Shown here piece by piece: positions 51,333 to 60,554 of a stretch of DNA of 64,000 nt. How positions within the stretch are numbered: position 1 is the first letter of the stretch; each line of letters opens with the position of its first letter. The notes below the pieces were generated by a model. It made no database searches. It was not told the DNA's origin and saw only the letters and a list, made by a program, of their open reading frames with translations. Both the position numbers and the translations under genes were made by a program. The DNA comes from CALLPQ01 sp039819545 (GTDB lineage Bacteria; Pseudomonadota; Alphaproteobacteria; Caulobacterales; Parvularculaceae): positions 1 to 64,000 of the forward strand of contig JBCBRS010000003.1 in NCBI GenBank assembly GCA_039819545.1, read 5' to 3'.

Positions 51333-52004
51333 CTATTGGATCATGGTGTCGGATTTGGTGTCGTCAACACTCGACATTTCCATCAACGCGATCAGGCATT
51401 CGGCCCGTGTTGCCATGTCACCAGCTTCCAGCAATGCCTGTTTCTCATTACCGGCAAAGGGACACCCCATGGCTAGAGAGACAACGAGCGCCTCACTTGG
51501 CGCCTCTTCCACCGCATCCCAATCGGTCTTCAGACCTTCCGCATCAAGATACATTTCCATGGCCGCGAGCAGGCGTTCGCGGTCGATCATCTCCGCTGTG
51601 GGGTCGGGCGTGCCATCCCCGGCGAAGTCGACCCAGTCGGCAGTGATCTGACGGTAAGGCGTATCCACGCTCAATTCCTCGGCAACCCGAAAGCGGCGGA
51701 TCCCGGTCAGGGTGATCATGTACCGCCCGTCATCGCTTTCATTAAACCCCGTCAAACGGCCCGCACAGCCGATCCCATACAAGGGTGGTTTTTCGGTGTT
51801 CGTGCTGGTTTCACGCGGCTGGATCATGCCGATCATCCGGTGGCGGGCGAGCGCATCATCAACCATCCGCAGATAGCGCGGCTCAAAAATATTGAGCGGC
51901 AACTGACCGCCGGGCAGCAACAATGCACCGCCGAGCGGAAAGATCGGCATGGTTTCGGGCATGTGCCCGGCATTGGCGCGATTTTCTTGCTGCTGATTGC
52001 TCAT
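51333..52004 (-). CDS. LON substrate-binding domain protein
   Basis: The 223-residue protein contains only the N-terminal LON substrate-recognition (PUA-like) domain, without ATPase or protease. It shows MPIFPLGGALLLPGGQLPLN, IFEPRYLRMVDDALARHRMI, YGIGCAGRLTGFNESDDGRY and a final helical section LLAAMEMYLDAEGLKTDWDA. The family is common in proteobacteria next to thioredoxin-TPR and Trm112 genes; its substrate role is not defined. Gaps to both neighbours are short (17 and 30 bp), consistent with one operon that also encodes the CnoX-like thioredoxin. Confidence 0.95.
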   Translation of the reverse strand: MSNQQQENRANAGHMPETMPIFPLGGALLLPGGQLPLNIFEPRYLRMVDDALARHRMIGMIQPRETSTNTEKPPLYGIGCAGRLTGFNESDDGRYMITLTGIRRFRVAEELSVDTPYRQITADWVDFAGDGTPDPTAEMIDRERLLAAMEMYLDAEGLKTDWDAVEEAPSEALVVSLAMGCPFAGNEKQALLEAGDMATRAECLIALMEMSSVDDTKSDTMIQ

Positions 52005-52034
52005 TGTCTATCCATTTCGTGAGTGGCGCTGGCC

Positions 52035-53048
52035 TTATGAGAACAGGAGCGACGACATGCGTCGGCGCCCTTTTTTCACGAGCGGGTCGGTGGGCCCCAG
52101 CGCCTCAAACACGGTGAGCAGTTTTTTACGCGCGGCCCCGTCATCCCAATCGGGCGCGCGTTCCATAACACCAAGCAGCGCGTCCATGGCACCGGCCATA
52201 TCGCCTCGGGCGATCAGCGCGTCGCCGAGGCCAAACCGCGCCTGATGATCATCAGGGTTGGCGCTCACTTGCGCTTGCAGCGCGGCAGGATCGCCCGAAG
52301 CCTCGGCCCCGGCCGCCAAAGCAATCGCCGCTTTGACCGCGGTGATTGCGGGATCATTTTTCTTGTCATCGGGCACACTGTCGAGGAGCGCTTTTGCCTG
52401 CTCGGTCTCGCCCATGGCCACATAGCAACGCGCCAAGCCAGCGAGCGCGCCCATATGAGCCGGGTCCTGCTGTGCAATCTGGGCAAAGGCTTGCGCGGCG
52501 GTGGCCACATCGCCCGCGTTAAACGCTTCATTTGCCGCGGCAACCAGCGCGTCCAGATCGGGCGCCGCCTGACCACCGGGGGCCGGGCCATTGGCCGCTA
52601 AGGCAATGACCCGGTCGATCAGCGCAGTAATCTCACTTTCGGGTACGGCGCCCATGAACCCGTCAACGGGTTGGCCCTGGAAAAAGGCATAAACCGTCGG
52701 CACCGACTGCACCCGCAATTGGGAGGCCAGCATCTGGTTCTTGTCGATATCGATCTTCACAAGCCGCACCTTGCCGCCTGCCGCTTTCACCACTTTTTCG
52801 AGAACGGGGGTCAGCTGTTTACACGGCCCGCACCATGGCGCCCAGAAATCTACAATGACCGGCACCGAAACGGATGCCTTCAGCACGACCTCCTCAAAGG
52901 TCTCCACAGTGCCGTCTACGATCAGATCAGCGCCGCCGCCAACGGGCGCAGGCTCAATTCCCGCAAGGGGGCTTGCTGGCGTGCCACCCTGTGGCGCTTC
53001 ATGCGGTGTTGGGCCGGATCGTGGTTTGCCTGTTCCAAATATTGACAT
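52035..53048 (-). CDS. Thioredoxin-TPR co-chaperone (CnoX/YbbN-like)
   Basis: The 337-residue protein has a proline/glycine-rich N-terminus, a thioredoxin domain with the active site WCGPC at residues 72-76 (VPVIVDFWAPWCGPCKQLTP) and cis-Pro SVPTVYAFFQGQPVDG, then TPR-like repeats (DVATAAQAFAQIAQQDPAHM, ARCYVAMGETEQAKALLDSV and more). This is the architecture of CnoX/YbbN. Unlike E. coli CnoX, which has lost the CxxC pair, this one keeps WCGPC and may be redox active. Its role would be to protect unfolded or oxidised proteins and pass them to DnaK or GroEL. It leads the operon with the LON and Trm112 genes. Confidence 0.96.
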   Translation of the reverse strand: MSIFGTGKPRSGPTPHEAPQGGTPASPLAGIEPAPVGGGADLIVDGTVETFEEVVLKASVSVPVIVDFWAPWCGPCKQLTPVLEKVVKAAGGKVRLVKIDIDKNQMLASQLRVQSVPTVYAFFQGQPVDGFMGAVPESEITALIDRVIALAANGPAPGGQAAPDLDALVAAANEAFNAGDVATAAQAFAQIAQQDPAHMGALAGLARCYVAMGETEQAKALLDSVPDDKKNDPAITAVKAAIALAAGAEASGDPAALQAQVSANPDDHQARFGLGDALIARGDMAGAMDALLGVMERAPDWDDGAARKKLLTVFEALGPTDPLVKKGRRRMSSLLFS

Positions 53049-53175
53049 AGTTTCTGTCCTGAAAGTCCCCGCTTTTGCCCCAGTTGCGGACGGTTGGGGA
53101 CACTTGTCACGCTACTATCCACGGGCTGACCAATTATCTCAAGGGTACTGCGCCTTGTGCCAACCCAAATTCAGG

Positions 53176-53805
53176 CTAGACCCCCGACCCGCCCGCTTCG
53201 TCTTCGGCGGCTTGCGGACTGGCAAGGTCTACCACTGAATAGGCACATCTAAGGCTTTCAAGAAAGCGCCGTAACCCTTGCGGGGATATGGCCGTAGAGG
53301 CTGTGTTTTCAAGGGGATGGACCCAAAGGCGCGCGGCCTCCACGCCGTGAGATTTTGCGGGCGCCATCAAGGCCGCATCAAGCCACACATGGCTAACGGC
53401 GTGGTCCGGGTCATTGATTAACGCCAACGGGCTGACCGAACCGGGGCGCACACCCAGAACCGCCAACAGCGTTTCAGGTTTACCAAAGGAAAGTCGCCCC
53501 CGCACGCCAGGCTCTCTACCCGCGGCAATGCCCGCCCGCATTGCCTTGCCGAGCGCCACAAGATCGACGGCGGTATCAGCATGGGCAACGGCGAGAAACA
53601 AGCGCTTTGCCTTATCGCGCAGGAACAGATTTTTCGTATGACGCCCCGGCATGGTGGCCTTAATTTCCCGCCCCTCCGCCACCGTAAAGATCGGTGAATG
53701 CTGGATCGTTTCGTATTCAATCCCATTGGACTCAAGGTGCGCAAAGAGCGCCGCCCGCGCCTTTTCAAGGGAAGAAGAATAGCCCGCCACGCGCCTAGTC
53801 AGCAT
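53176..53805 (-). CDS. Prolyl-tRNA editing deacylase (YbaK/ProX type)
   Basis: The protein has about 209 residues from the ATG at 53805. The YbaK fold is recognisable: IEYETIQHSPIFTVAEGREI, KNLFLRDKAKRLFLAVAHAD, RLSFGKPETLLAVLGVRPGS and VSPLALINDPDHAVSHVWLD. It is the free-standing ProX/PrdX type that hydrolyses Ala-tRNA(Pro) and related mischarged tRNAs. The frame overlaps the 3' end of the glycosyltransferase gene by 11 bp, suggesting coupled translation. The tail (LASPQAAEDEAGGSGV) is low complexity and not part of the fold. Confidence 0.94.
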   Translation of the reverse strand: MLTRRVAGYSSSLEKARAALFAHLESNGIEYETIQHSPIFTVAEGREIKATMPGRHTKNLFLRDKAKRLFLAVAHADTAVDLVALGKAMRAGIAAGREPGVRGRLSFGKPETLLAVLGVRPGSVSPLALINDPDHAVSHVWLDAALMAPAKSHGVEAARLWVHPLENTASTAISPQGLRRFLESLRCAYSVVDLASPQAAEDEAGGSGV

Positions 53806-55015
53806 CCGGGCGGGGGCCAAGATAAGGACTGAACGCCGCCATCAAATTTTGCGTTAGCTGGTCCGCACGGTGCGATGCCTCGACCCGGCGGCGCCCTTGT
53901 GCACCCATGGCATTCAACGTCTGCGGCGGAGCAGCCAGCGCGGCGGCCATGGCGGCCTCCAGCTTTGCCTCATTGCCCGCCGGGATGATCCAGCCACAGG
54001 TTTCATCAAGCAACTCCGGGATACCCGCGATATAGGTTGAGATCACTGGCACACCGTGAGCCAGCGCCTCCATGATAGCGATCGGTAACCCCTCCGCCGC
54101 ACTGGGCAGGATAAACGCACGCGCCCGCGCCACATGGGCCATGGCATCAGCGTGGGGCAAAAAACCCAGGAATTTGAAATGCATGCCCACATTGTGGCGG
54201 GCAATCTCCGCTTCGACCGCCGCGCGGCTTTCCCCGTCGCCAATCAGCGTGATCGCTATTTCCGGATAATTTTTCCGCAACCGGGACACAATGGCGGGCA
54301 GTGCCGTCTGGCCTTTCTGGGGGCATAAACGACCCACACAGACAAAATGCTGAAGATCAGCCTCAATGGGCCCGCGCGGGGCGATCGCGTCCACATCGAC
54401 ACCGCAGCGCATGACCTTGATCTTGGCTTGAGCATCATGCCCGCCAAACCAGACCAGCTGTGACCGACAAAAATCCGTAATCGCCACCACAAACCGGGCA
54501 TGGGCGATTTTCTGCGCAAGGCTTGAGCCCGCCGGATCCAGAAGCTCATCGGGTCCATGGACGGTAAAACTGTAGCCGGGCCCACCCATCCGCGCGCTGA
54601 TCATGGCGACCGCGGTCGCATTGGTGGAAAAATGCACATGCACATGGGTAACGGCACGATCACGGGCGGCCCGGCGAAAATAGACCGCCTGCAAAAAGTA
54701 AGCGATGTGGCGCACCGTTCCGCGCCCGGCCCGGCGCCTCAGTGCAAGGGCCAGACCTAACCCCCGAAAAAAGGCCAGCGGTCCCGTCGCCAACGCTGCA
54801 AGGGCCGCCCAGAAGAGCCCTGCGAGGTTACCGTCGAGCAAGTAAGATACTTTGCCCTGCTCGCCGATATCATGGGGATCAACCAGTGTGCCCGCCCATC
54901 GCCGCACCGCGAACCGCTGCACCGTCACGCCCGCCCCCTCAAGCCCGGCGATTTCATCGCGCACGAAAGTGGCACTCGGCACCGGATAGCTGTTCATGAG
55001 ATAGGCGAGTGACAC
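53795..55015 (-). CDS. Glycosyltransferase family 4, polysaccharide type
   Basis: The GTG at 55015, with AAAGGGG 8 bases upstream, gives a 406-residue protein that starts with SLAYLMNSYPVPSATFVRDE, typical of colanic-acid-type GT4 enzymes. The open frame continues 40 codons further but without family sequence. Other motifs are HVHVHFSTNATAVAMIS, SFTVHGPDELLDP, CVGRLCPQKGQTALPAIV and the E-x7-E motif PSAAEGLPIAIMEALAHGVP. It would transfer a sugar in exopolysaccharide or LPS assembly. It overlaps the deacylase gene downstream by 11 bp. Donor and acceptor are not determinable. Confidence 0.93.
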   Translation of the reverse strand: MSLAYLMNSYPVPSATFVRDEIAGLEGAGVTVQRFAVRRWAGTLVDPHDIGEQGKVSYLLDGNLAGLFWAALAALATGPLAFFRGLGLALALRRRAGRGTVRHIAYFLQAVYFRRAARDRAVTHVHVHFSTNATAVAMISARMGGPGYSFTVHGPDELLDPAGSSLAQKIAHARFVVAITDFCRSQLVWFGGHDAQAKIKVMRCGVDVDAIAPRGPIEADLQHFVCVGRLCPQKGQTALPAIVSRLRKNYPEIAITLIGDGESRAAVEAEIARHNVGMHFKFLGFLPHADAMAHVARARAFILPSAAEGLPIAIMEALAHGVPVISTYIAGIPELLDETCGWIIPAGNEAKLEAAMAAALAAPPQTLNAMGAQGRRRVEASHRADQLTQNLMAAFSPYLGPRPDAD

Positions 55016-55282
55016 CTGCGCGCCCCTTTCAGCCCGGCAGCCGACAAAGCCTGCTCGGGAAAAGAGCCGGTAACCCAAACCGATTGGACGGGCAAGAACA
55101 CTGGCGGTAATCAGAATGCAGGCGGGGTCCCTCACCGAAAACCATTAGCGACACTTTTCGCCCTCTTTTTTTCAGATGAACCGGCCAGAATTTCCCTTGC
55201 ATCGGCAATCTGCGCACGTCTATATAGCGCCTCGGTATTCACCCCCTTTGATGCCGAACCGCTATCACCATAGCCCAGTTGA

Positions 55283-55357
55283 GCGGGCGTAGCTCAGGGG
55301 TAGAGCGAAACCTTGCCAAGGTTTAGGTCGTGCGTTCGAATCGCATCGCCCGCTCCA
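55283..55357 (+). tRNA. tRNA-Gly (anticodon GCC)
   Basis: A complete 75-nt cloverleaf with encoded CCA: acceptor stem GCGGGCG pairs with CGCCCGC, then discriminator T and CCA. The D arm AGCTCAGGGGTAGAGC and T arm with GTTCGAATC are canonical. The anticodon loop TTGCCAA gives GCC. It lies alone between the glycosyltransferase and symporter genes, with no sign of a nearby integrated element. Confidence 0.98.
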
Positions 55358-55429
55358 GTTTTCGCTTTGAGTATCAGGAAACGCCTTTTCCACCGAAGGT
55401 TTCGTCATATGCGCGGGGCCTCGGGCGCC

Positions 55430-57064
55430 TTACCAAAACACCACATAGAGACCCGCAAGGGTTATCATCACGGCAAGGGCGGCGAGTTTGAAGATTGGCG
55501 ATGTGGCAAAGCTGATCCCTGACAGATCCACAGCGCGCGAATTATCCGTCCGCCCTGTTGCCAAAGCGGTCACCACCCCCAGCGTCACACACGCGAGAAA
55601 AACGATCCATACCCGAATCACAAAGGGCATATCGGCCGCATAGAATTTGAGCATCACATTCATGGCGATGGAGCCGATCAGAACAGCAAACGCGCTAGCG
55701 CTATTGGCGCGTTTCCAGAAAAAGCCGAGCAGAAAAACACCAACGACGCCGGGCGCGATAAAGCCTGTATATTCCTGCACGGTTTGGAAGCCGCTTTCAA
55801 AACCCTGTTGAAAGGGTTGCGCCGCGAGGAGTCCAATCGCCATGGCGCATAATGCCGTACCCCGCCCCACGGTCACATAGTGATGTTGGGACCGCCCCGT
55901 TTGCGCCATACGGTAGATATCCATGGTGAAAATGGTCGCGATTGAATTGACCATGGAGGCGAGCGACGAAACGATAGCAGCCACCAGCGCGGCAAAGACA
56001 AGACCGCGCAGGCCCGCAGGCATTAAGCTCATCAACACCCCATAGGTGCGATCAGGCTTGCCACAGCTGGCCGGGCTATTGGCATCGGCACATAATGCCG
56101 GATCTAGCAGCGCCGGATCAATCACCGGGCCATACGCCGTCTGTGTCAGGAATAATGCGGCGATACCCGGAATGACCACAATGATCGGGATCAGGAATTT
56201 GAGACACGCCGCAAAGGCAAGACCCTTTTGTGCCTCGCCCAGGGTTTCTGCGCCAAGGGCGCGTTGGATGATATACTGATTAAATCCCCAATAACTGAAA
56301 TGCAGCACCCATAGCCCACCAAGCACCGTCCAGATCCCCGGCAAATCACCATAGCTGGGATGGTCCTTTGACAGGATCATTTTAAAGTGGCCGCTGGCGT
56401 CCGTGTAGAGCGTTTTCACCCCCCCAATCGGTCCAGCCTCCCCGCCTACCATGGACAGGGATATCCACGTGATGGCAATACCGCCAAGGATCAGGATCAC
56501 AACCTGAATAATATCGGTGAGCGCAACCGCCTTGAGCCCGCCATAGAGGGAATAAACGCTAGCAAACCCGGCGAGTGCCGCCATGGACCAGAATATTGAA
56601 AGACCGGTTAGCGATTGCACGGCGAGCCCGCCCAGCCACAACACCGTTGTAAGATTAACGAGCGTATACAGAGCAATCCAGTACAGGCTCATCAGTACCT
56701 TGACGCCGCCGCCATACCGCTGATCAAGAAATTGCGGCATTGTGTAAATGCCGCGCTTGAGGAAAACCGGCAGGAAGAACGCCGCCACGATGATCAGGAC
56801 CAGCGCCGCCTGCCATTCATAGGCGGCAATGGCGAGACCAACAACATAGCCCTGTCCCGACTGACCGATAATCTGTTCGGCGGAAATGTTCGCCGCGATC
56901 AATGACGCGCCAATCGCCCACCACGGCAGCGACTTGCCCGCCAGAAAATAATCTTCCGTGTCCTTGGTTTCCCCCGCCGGTTCGCGCGAAACCCACAGCG
57001 CAATGGCGAGAAGACCCGCAGCGTAAATACCAACGACCAATAAATCGAGCCCTGTTAATGTCAT
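55430..57064 (-). CDS. Sodium:solute symporter, SGLT type
   Basis: The 544-residue membrane protein has about 14 helices and belongs to the SSS family, sugar branch. Landmarks are DYFLAGKSLPWWAIGASLIA, ANISAEQIIGQSGQGYVVGL (the Na+ site helix 1), YTMPQFLDQRYGGGVKVLM, WGFNQYIIQRALGAETL and the final helices after GFFWKRANSASAFAV. It would couple Na+ to uptake of a sugar or polyol. It is monocistronic or transcribed toward the tRNA gene on the opposite strand. Substrate cannot be fixed; the nearest sugar genes are 20 kb away. Confidence 0.95.
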   Translation of the reverse strand: MTLTGLDLLVVGIYAAGLLAIALWVSREPAGETKDTEDYFLAGKSLPWWAIGASLIAANISAEQIIGQSGQGYVVGLAIAAYEWQAALVLIIVAAFFLPVFLKRGIYTMPQFLDQRYGGGVKVLMSLYWIALYTLVNLTTVLWLGGLAVQSLTGLSIFWSMAALAGFASVYSLYGGLKAVALTDIIQVVILILGGIAITWISLSMVGGEAGPIGGVKTLYTDASGHFKMILSKDHPSYGDLPGIWTVLGGLWVLHFSYWGFNQYIIQRALGAETLGEAQKGLAFAACLKFLIPIIVVIPGIAALFLTQTAYGPVIDPALLDPALCADANSPASCGKPDRTYGVLMSLMPAGLRGLVFAALVAAIVSSLASMVNSIATIFTMDIYRMAQTGRSQHHYVTVGRGTALCAMAIGLLAAQPFQQGFESGFQTVQEYTGFIAPGVVGVFLLGFFWKRANSASAFAVLIGSIAMNVMLKFYAADMPFVIRVWIVFLACVTLGVVTALATGRTDNSRAVDLSGISFATSPIFKLAALAVMITLAGLYVVFW

Positions 57065-57319
57065 GGTTCCCTCACCTTACCGCGGATGCCGTGGTTTTTT
57101 TGGCGTTTAGCCTATCGGTTTTGGCCGGCTGTTCAATCAAAATCACGGTACAGCATCAGGCTGATGGTCAGTATCCCGCATATCTTAGTCAGCCGCAAAC
57201 CAAACGGCGTGGGTAACGAAATTTTTATCACGCCCATTGCGACGTTTCTGTCCTCTACGGCCAATAAATTTCCCGAGACCTGCATCTTACTTAACTCGGT
57301 ACCTTGAGACAGATTTTGT

Positions 57320-57859
57320 TCACATAATCGACCATTCATATTCGACCGAGGGCACATCAACACCCCGCGATTGACAGAAAACCGGTTTGATTTCGCCGGT
57401 TTGGATAAACCCGGCTTTTATCAGCACCCTGCCAGAGGCAGGGTTATCGATAAAGTGACCAGCCTCAATAATCATTGGCTTACGGAGCGCTCTTGATGCC
57501 CATGTCTGTACGTCAAGACAAGCTTGCGTCGCAAAACCCTTGCCCCAGGCAGCCCGCGCCAAAAAATACCCCAATGTATAGCGAGCAGGCCCGAGCTTGG
57601 CAGGCGGCAGCAAGGAAAGCCCAATGGAGCCACAAAACATGCCTTCGGCGACAAGGGCAAAGGCTTTTCCAGTCTCTGGCGACAGGTTTGTGAGCCGCTC
57701 AATGCGTTTTTCCACAAAGTCCACAGTGAAAGGCCAGGGGAACGTGCCCGTCATTTTGACCACATCGAAGTCATTGCCTGCGTGGTAAAACGCAGGCACA
57801 TCGGCCATCGTTAAGTCGCACAAATTCAACTGTGCTGCTGACGTGCCGGGCGGTATCAT
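57320..57859 (-). CDS. GNAT family N-acetyltransferase (RimJ/RimL-like)
   Basis: The 179-residue protein has the RimJ/RimL-type GNAT fold: LCDLTMADVPAFYHAGNDFD, FALVAEGMFCGSIGLSLLPP, then the acetyl-CoA motif YTLGYFLARAAWGKGFATQA (residues around 95-115) and IDNPASGRVLIKAGFIQTGE. It acetylates an amine; in this position it may act on a pathway intermediate of the permease/hydantoinase/DUF917 genes. Its start overlaps the stop of the DUF917 gene by 4 bases, so it belongs to that operon as last gene. Alternative roles in ribosomal protein or antibiotic acetylation cannot be excluded. Confidence 0.92.
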   Translation of the reverse strand: MIPPGTSAAQLNLCDLTMADVPAFYHAGNDFDVVKMTGTFPWPFTVDFVEKRIERLTNLSPETGKAFALVAEGMFCGSIGLSLLPPAKLGPARYTLGYFLARAAWGKGFATQACLDVQTWASRALRKPMIIEAGHFIDNPASGRVLIKAGFIQTGEIKPVFCQSRGVDVPSVEYEWSIM

Positions 57860-58989
57860 TGTGCCATATCATCAGGGTACAGCGCTTCAATCGCGCAATA
57901 GTCATGATCAAAACCAAAAGCACGCGGGCACACGACCGGCAGCGCCTTTTGCGTGCGCATGAGGGCCGGCGCCCCAATCGCCACCATCGCGACCCGCTGG
58001 CCATAGCGCAGCGTTTCAGCCGTTATCGGCCTGCCCGTTTCACTATCCAGCAGGCAAATCAAGTCGGGCGTCGTGGCAAGGGGCACACCGGCCTGGTGGG
58101 CGAGGAGATATTCATTCTTGACCATGATGGTGATGGCCTCACCCTTGCTCGCCGCAAAATCGCCTACCACCGTGTGGGGCGTGAGCGCAATCGTTGCAAA
58201 GTCATAGCCGCCACGGACTTCCCGGCTTAGATCAGTGATCTTACCAGCGGCGATCTTGACCACCTTGCCATAATGGGTATCGCGCAAGCGGGCGCTAAGC
58301 GCTGTCAGAAAACCATCAACATCCGTACCATGATGATCAATCAGGATGCCAATATCGCGGCACAAAGAAATCGTGCCAGGTATTGCAACCCGCTGGGCCG
58401 TTTCACCGTCCATCACATGCTCAGCGCTGATACACTGCCCACTGCCTGCGGCCACTGAAAAATGCCGAACCAGCGTTTCGGCAAGCTTTGGACTGCGCGC
58501 ACTGGTAACGACCATGCAGTCACCCAACTCTGCGGCCATCGCCATGGGGGTGGCGCTCACCCCATAGATCGAAAAACTCTCCATCTGCAGTTCGGGGAAG
58601 GCGCGGCCCATACCATCGGCGTCAACAACGGGCAGGCAGCGATCTGCCGCAACCTCAAAGGGGACCAGCGCGTTCATGCCGCCTGCCTCAAAAGCGATCA
58701 CCCCACTTGCACGCTTACCAAGCACGGCCTCCAACGCTTCCAGCGCCCATACAGCTTCGTGCCCATTCATGGGTTTTTCCTGCATGATTGTGGGCGAACC
58801 CACACCACCAATAGCAACGATGAGGTCATCCTTCGTAAACCGATCAAGGGGCTCAAGCCGGACGGTGCCCACCGCCCGAACTTTATCTTCAGCAATAATC
58901 TCGCCCAACAATGTATCGCCCCCGCCGCCAGTGGCTAAAAATGCGCCGCCTAGGGCGATCAACGGAATGTCCTCAGCGCGGATCAACAT
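57856..58989 (-). CDS. DUF917 family protein
   Basis: The 377-residue protein matches DUF917: IALGGAFLATGGGGDTLLGE at the N-terminus, VAIGGVGSPTIMQEKPMNG, VIAFEAGGMNALVPFEVAAD, VVDADGMGRAFPELQMESFS, and a C-terminal domain with SRAFGFD-like VVCPRAFGFDHDYCAIEAL. The family is cytosolic, often next to hydantoinase/oxoprolinase genes, and has no established reaction. Its two-domain plan looks like a metabolic enzyme with a glycine-rich nucleotide or sugar-phosphate loop. It overlaps the hydantoinase gene by 7 bp and the acetyltransferase gene by 4 bp. Confidence 0.94.
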   Translation of the reverse strand: MLIRAEDIPLIALGGAFLATGGGGDTLLGEIIAEDKVRAVGTVRLEPLDRFTKDDLIVAIGGVGSPTIMQEKPMNGHEAVWALEALEAVLGKRASGVIAFEAGGMNALVPFEVAADRCLPVVDADGMGRAFPELQMESFSIYGVSATPMAMAAELGDCMVVTSARSPKLAETLVRHFSVAAGSGQCISAEHVMDGETAQRVAIPGTISLCRDIGILIDHHGTDVDGFLTALSARLRDTHYGKVVKIAAGKITDLSREVRGGYDFATIALTPHTVVGDFAASKGEAITIMVKNEYLLAHQAGVPLATTPDLICLLDSETGRPITAETLRYGQRVAMVAIGAPALMRTQKALPVVCPRAFGFDHDYCAIEALYPDDMAQ

Positions 58990-60554
58990 GGGGGCGCCTC
59001 CGAGACCTGCTGGCGGTCGAGATCAACATCGCCAATGACTTTGACCGTAATGGTAGCCCCCGGGTCATCCGTATAGGTCAGCGGCGTTTCGGTGATGTCT
59101 GCCACGTTAAGACTATTGTGCGCGGCCCCGGCGGCAAGGGCGCGCCGACGGGCGGTCTGCGTCGCGCTCGCCAAGGCGTCCTCCCGACTGGTGCCGGAGC
59201 GTTGGAAAAGGGCTTCACCCTCCCCGCTGACTTGCGCATACGCGGCGCCAATGGCATTCGCCACGTCACCATCGGCTGGCCGGATTATTTGGGAAACGCC
59301 CGGCAAATCATCGGGCACCAGAAAGCCGCCCCCACCCACCACGATCAGAGGGAGGTCATCCTGACTGGTTTTCATCTGATCAAGAGCACGGGCGAGCATC
59401 GATTTCATTGTGGCCTGCGCCCGGGATACCAACCGGGGATCAAGCGCTTTCACCCGGTCGGTCGCCCCCACAGTGGCGCGCCCGGCGGCCACCCCGATAT
59501 CTGTGGCAGTCAGCTGATTACCACCGAAAACGTGGGCCTCTTGTACAAGGTCGTGGCCCACCGATTGCGGGCCAACCTGTGCCCCGTCACAGGCAACAAC
59601 GGATCCACCGCCAAGCCCAAGCGCCAGCACATCAGGCATACGGAAATTCGTCAGGACCCCGCCGATTTTTACTGCTGTGCCGGACTGTCGCGGAAAAGCG
59701 TCCATCAACATCCCGATGTCGGAGGTTGTACCGCCCACATCCACAACCATCGCCGTATCAACCTGCGAAAGCCAGGCAGCCCCCCGCATCGAATTTGTCG
59801 GCCCCGATGAAAAGGTCATTACCGGGAAGGTTTTTGCGTGATCAGCCTTCATCAGCGTACCATCATTTTGACTGATTAAGAGGGGGCAACGAATATTGAG
59901 GGACGCAAACGCTTCCCGGAAGGCGTCCACAACCTGATCCGCAAACGGGAGCAGGCTAGCGTTCAAGATCGTCGCATTTTCCCGCTGATAAAGTCCCAAC
60001 CGCCCGAGGCGTGAGGAGACAGCGATCCGGGCAGCAGGCAGGCCCTCGCGAATCGCCGCCACCGCTGCCGCCTCATGGACATCTGTATAAGGAGCAAAAA
60101 CCGATGTGACCGCAATAGCCTGAAGCCCAGCCCCGCGAAAATCACCGATTGCAGCGGCAAGCGCCGTGCGGTCAAGGGGAACGATTTCGGTGCCGTCATA
60201 ATTGTGGCCCCCGTCAATCATACGGGTCAGGCCGATGGTTTGCGCGCGCAAATCATCGGGCCACTTGGCCGCGATGGGCAGTGCGCGAGAGGACTGTGCC
60301 CCGATCCGCAACACACCGACAGGCGTCAAACGACGACGTTCTACCACGGCATTGGTAAATTGGGTTGTCCCTACCGTCAGCATACGGATATCGATCGCGG
60401 CAACATCCGCAAGGTCCAGTACCGCCCGCGCGGCGCCGATAACGCCGCTGGTAATATCAGCGCTGGTCAGGGCCTTTTTCTTGGCGAGGAGCACGCCGTC
60501 ATCCATCAGCACCGCATCGGTATGGGTACCGCCCACATCAATGCCGAGCCGCAC
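58983..60554 (-). CDS. Hydantoinase/oxoprolinase family protein (HyuA-like)
   Basis: From the GTG at 60554, with GGGAGG 6 bases upstream, this 523-residue protein has the ASKHA fold of HyuA/oxoprolinase. RLGIDVGGTHTDAVLMDDG is at the N-terminus; DVGGTTSDIGMLMDAFPRQ is the second phosphate loop, with GVLTNFRMPDVLALGLGGG following. The family opens hydantoin, oxoproline or acetone-type substrates with ATP, usually as a two-subunit enzyme with HyuB. No hyuB is present; instead DUF917 follows. This pairing is known in databases, but its substrate is not defined. The gene overlaps the permease gene by 17 bp and the DUF917 gene by 7 bp, so the operon is tight. Confidence 0.93.
   Translation of the reverse strand: MRLGIDVGGTHTDAVLMDDGVLLAKKKALTSADITSGVIGAARAVLDLADVAAIDIRMLTVGTTQFTNAVVERRRLTPVGVLRIGAQSSRALPIAAKWPDDLRAQTIGLTRMIDGGHNYDGTEIVPLDRTALAAAIGDFRGAGLQAIAVTSVFAPYTDVHEAAAVAAIREGLPAARIAVSSRLGRLGLYQRENATILNASLLPFADQVVDAFREAFASLNIRCPLLISQNDGTLMKADHAKTFPVMTFSSGPTNSMRGAAWLSQVDTAMVVDVGGTTSDIGMLMDAFPRQSGTAVKIGGVLTNFRMPDVLALGLGGGSVVACDGAQVGPQSVGHDLVQEAHVFGGNQLTATDIGVAAGRATVGATDRVKALDPRLVSRAQATMKSMLARALDQMKTSQDDLPLIVVGGGGFLVPDDLPGVSQIIRPADGDVANAIGAAYAQVSGEGEALFQRSGTSREDALASATQTARRRALAAGAAHNSLNVADITETPLTYTDDPGATITVKVIGDVDLDRQQVSEAPPC

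Noticed and set aside
55283..55357. tRNA-Gly as attachment site of a genomic island
   Set aside because: No integrase, direct repeat of the tRNA 3' end or compositional change was seen on either side.
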